A stretch of DNA of 64,000 bases from positions 1 to 64,000 of the forward strand of contig CAKKTI010000003.1 of the NCBI GenBank assembly GCA_920105805.1, in the 5' to 3' direction. Positions 62,872 to 64,000 of the stretch are shown piece by piece. The translations under genes were made by a program, and so were the position numbers. Position 1 is the first letter of the stretch, and each line of letters opens with the position of its first letter. The notes below the pieces were generated by a model. The model was given only the letters and a program-made list of their open reading frames with translations. It did no database searches and was not told the origin of the DNA. This DNA comes from Condylostoma magnum (taxonomy: Eukaryota > Ciliophora > Heterotrichea > Heterotrichida > Condylostomatidae).

Positions 62872-63672
62872 TCAAAATATTAAACATGCACACTTTTTAT
62901 CAGCAATTAGTTCTTCTTGCTTGTATTTTTGTAATTCTTTATCTTTTTACTCTAATTAATTCTGTAGGTATTAAACTGAGTCACTATTAGATGATTTATT
63001 GATCTATTATTCCTGCATTAATTACTTTTTTACAGTTTCTAAGGCTTCAAGTAATTCTTAGGTTTATTAATTGGTATTATGCTCCAATTCCTTTACTTTT
63101 CTCTTTAAACTTTCATTTTGTTATTAGAGATATTAGGAATCGCTTGTTTCTAGCTATTTTACCCTAGATTAAAGCTAACTTATCGTGTTGATTGAAGTTA
63201 CCCTAAAATCAGAGTATTCATTGCTCATTTTTTGAAGCTCTGACTTAGCTATGTCCAATTACTGTGCTACATCATTACTAGAATCTTTGCTCCTTTAAAT
63301 CTATTAAATCTCTATCTATTAACTTTCTTATTTGCTTTACAAGCTCTCATTAAACAATTATCCATTGTTTTCAGCATAACATTACTCACAGCATCGAATA
63401 ACAGCGTTTAATTGAGGATGATGCAATCTTTTAGTTGAACAATTAGAGCAAACTCCTCTATAACAAAACTTGCATTGATACTTTCTTTGGTGAATCATTC
63501 TTCCACTACCAAACTTAGCATTGCATATTCGGCAAAACCTGTCTTACTTCCATGTATTCGTATCTAAATTCACAGACTTATCTAAGTTTTCGGGGATTTC
63601 TATAGGAATTTCGCTGTTGTACGCTATGCTTAAACTGCGAGAGGCTCTATGCATTATATTATTATATTCCAT
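62872..63672 (-). CDS. FYVE-type zinc finger with coiled coil
   Basis: Predicted protein of 266 residues. The zinc finger lies at about 45-105: DRFCRICNAKFGS, KYQCKFCYRGVCSNCST and IRCCEQCYAEN. This gives four CxxC pairs in FYVE order, but the basic patch R(R/K)HHCR is weak, so PI3P binding is uncertain. Residues 110-255 form a Q-rich coiled coil. It ends KKCACLIF with TGA followed by TAA TAA. An endosomal adaptor is the likely role. Confidence 0.85.
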
Positions 63673-63745
63673 TTTGATTCCCCAATTTAATATTTTTAAT
63701 TTTACTATAAAATATATTAAATTTATTAATTATCTGGTAAATTTT

Positions 63746-64000
63746 TCATATATTCGAATACGTTGAAAGGCTTATTATCTGGTTTCCTTCTATCGGAATT
63801 CTAATGTGTCCGCCTGTATCTACCTTAATGGCCTCTTCTTTAAAAATTTCCTCGTTAATGATTCTATCTCTGCTCATTTCTTTATTGCCTTGTATCATTC
63901 TATCTTTCTTAGAATCTTTACGGACTCCTCGATCTCTCTATTTTCACTCTATTCTAAAACCCGAAATACTCTTTACTCAGTTAAAATGATTACAACGCGT
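63746..64000 (-). CDS. Partial gene at right edge
   Basis: The C-terminal part of a protein whose start lies beyond the window. The best frame ends KEEAIKVDTGGHIRIPIEG, then NQIISLSTYSNI, and probably stops at TGA 63746. Another frame is also plausible. No domain is recognised. Confidence 0.35.

Overview
The window is the left end of a ciliate macronuclear chromosome. It opens with about 12 copies of an 8-base telomere repeat (1-99) and then carries roughly 49 densely packed protein genes on both strands. There is no telomere at the right edge and one gene runs off it. Reading the recognisable genes shows the genetic code. TAA and TAG sit at glutamine positions and TGA at tryptophan positions throughout conserved proteins, yet genes also end at TAA, TAG and, in several cases, TGA. 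This matches the context-dependent code known from Condylostoma. With the 15- and 17-nt introns seen in two genes, it points to a heterotrich ciliate. Because no codon is a dedicated stop, standard ORF calling breaks every gene into pieces. The coordinates here come from reading frames with TAA/TAG=Q and TGA=W, anchored on known families and checked for length divisible by three.

Layout. 0.2-5.8 kb: a multi-pass membrane protein, an ankyrin protein, cob(I)alamin adenosyltransferase, a BTB-Tubby protein and a mitochondrial carrier. 6-17.9 kb: LRR and coiled-coil/EF-hand proteins, an amino-acid transporter, an FKBP, a CDPK and an ArfGAP-PH-PH protein. 18-26 kb: a PDI-like protein, a leucine carboxyl methyltransferase, SFT2 and a WD40-TRP-like channel followed one base later by a myristoylated LRR protein. 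26-36.5 kb: a WD40 protein, a PSI-TM-START protein, Rab, histone H2B, a class 3 lipase, a RING protein and an aldo-keto reductase. 36.5-45.1 kb: an ELAPOR-like receptor, a PH protein, a voltage-sensor/phosphodiesterase fusion, an AGC kinase and a twin-CX9C protein. 45.1-52.5 kb: one 2454-residue surface protein. 53-64 kb: a peroxisomal-type hydratase, an MFS-like transporter, a COA1-like protein, a C2 protein with Q-rich repeats, MORN and FYVE proteins.

The genes are not a pathway cluster; they are an ordinary macronuclear mix rich in membrane trafficking and signalling. Features that stand out are gene spacing (several neighbours 1-7 nt apart), context-dependent stops, tiny introns and unusual domain fusions: VSD-PDE, WD40-TRP, BTB-Tubby, PSI-START and LNR-beta-helix-7TM. 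I saw no virus-like element, transposon, CRISPR array, rRNA or convincing tRNA.
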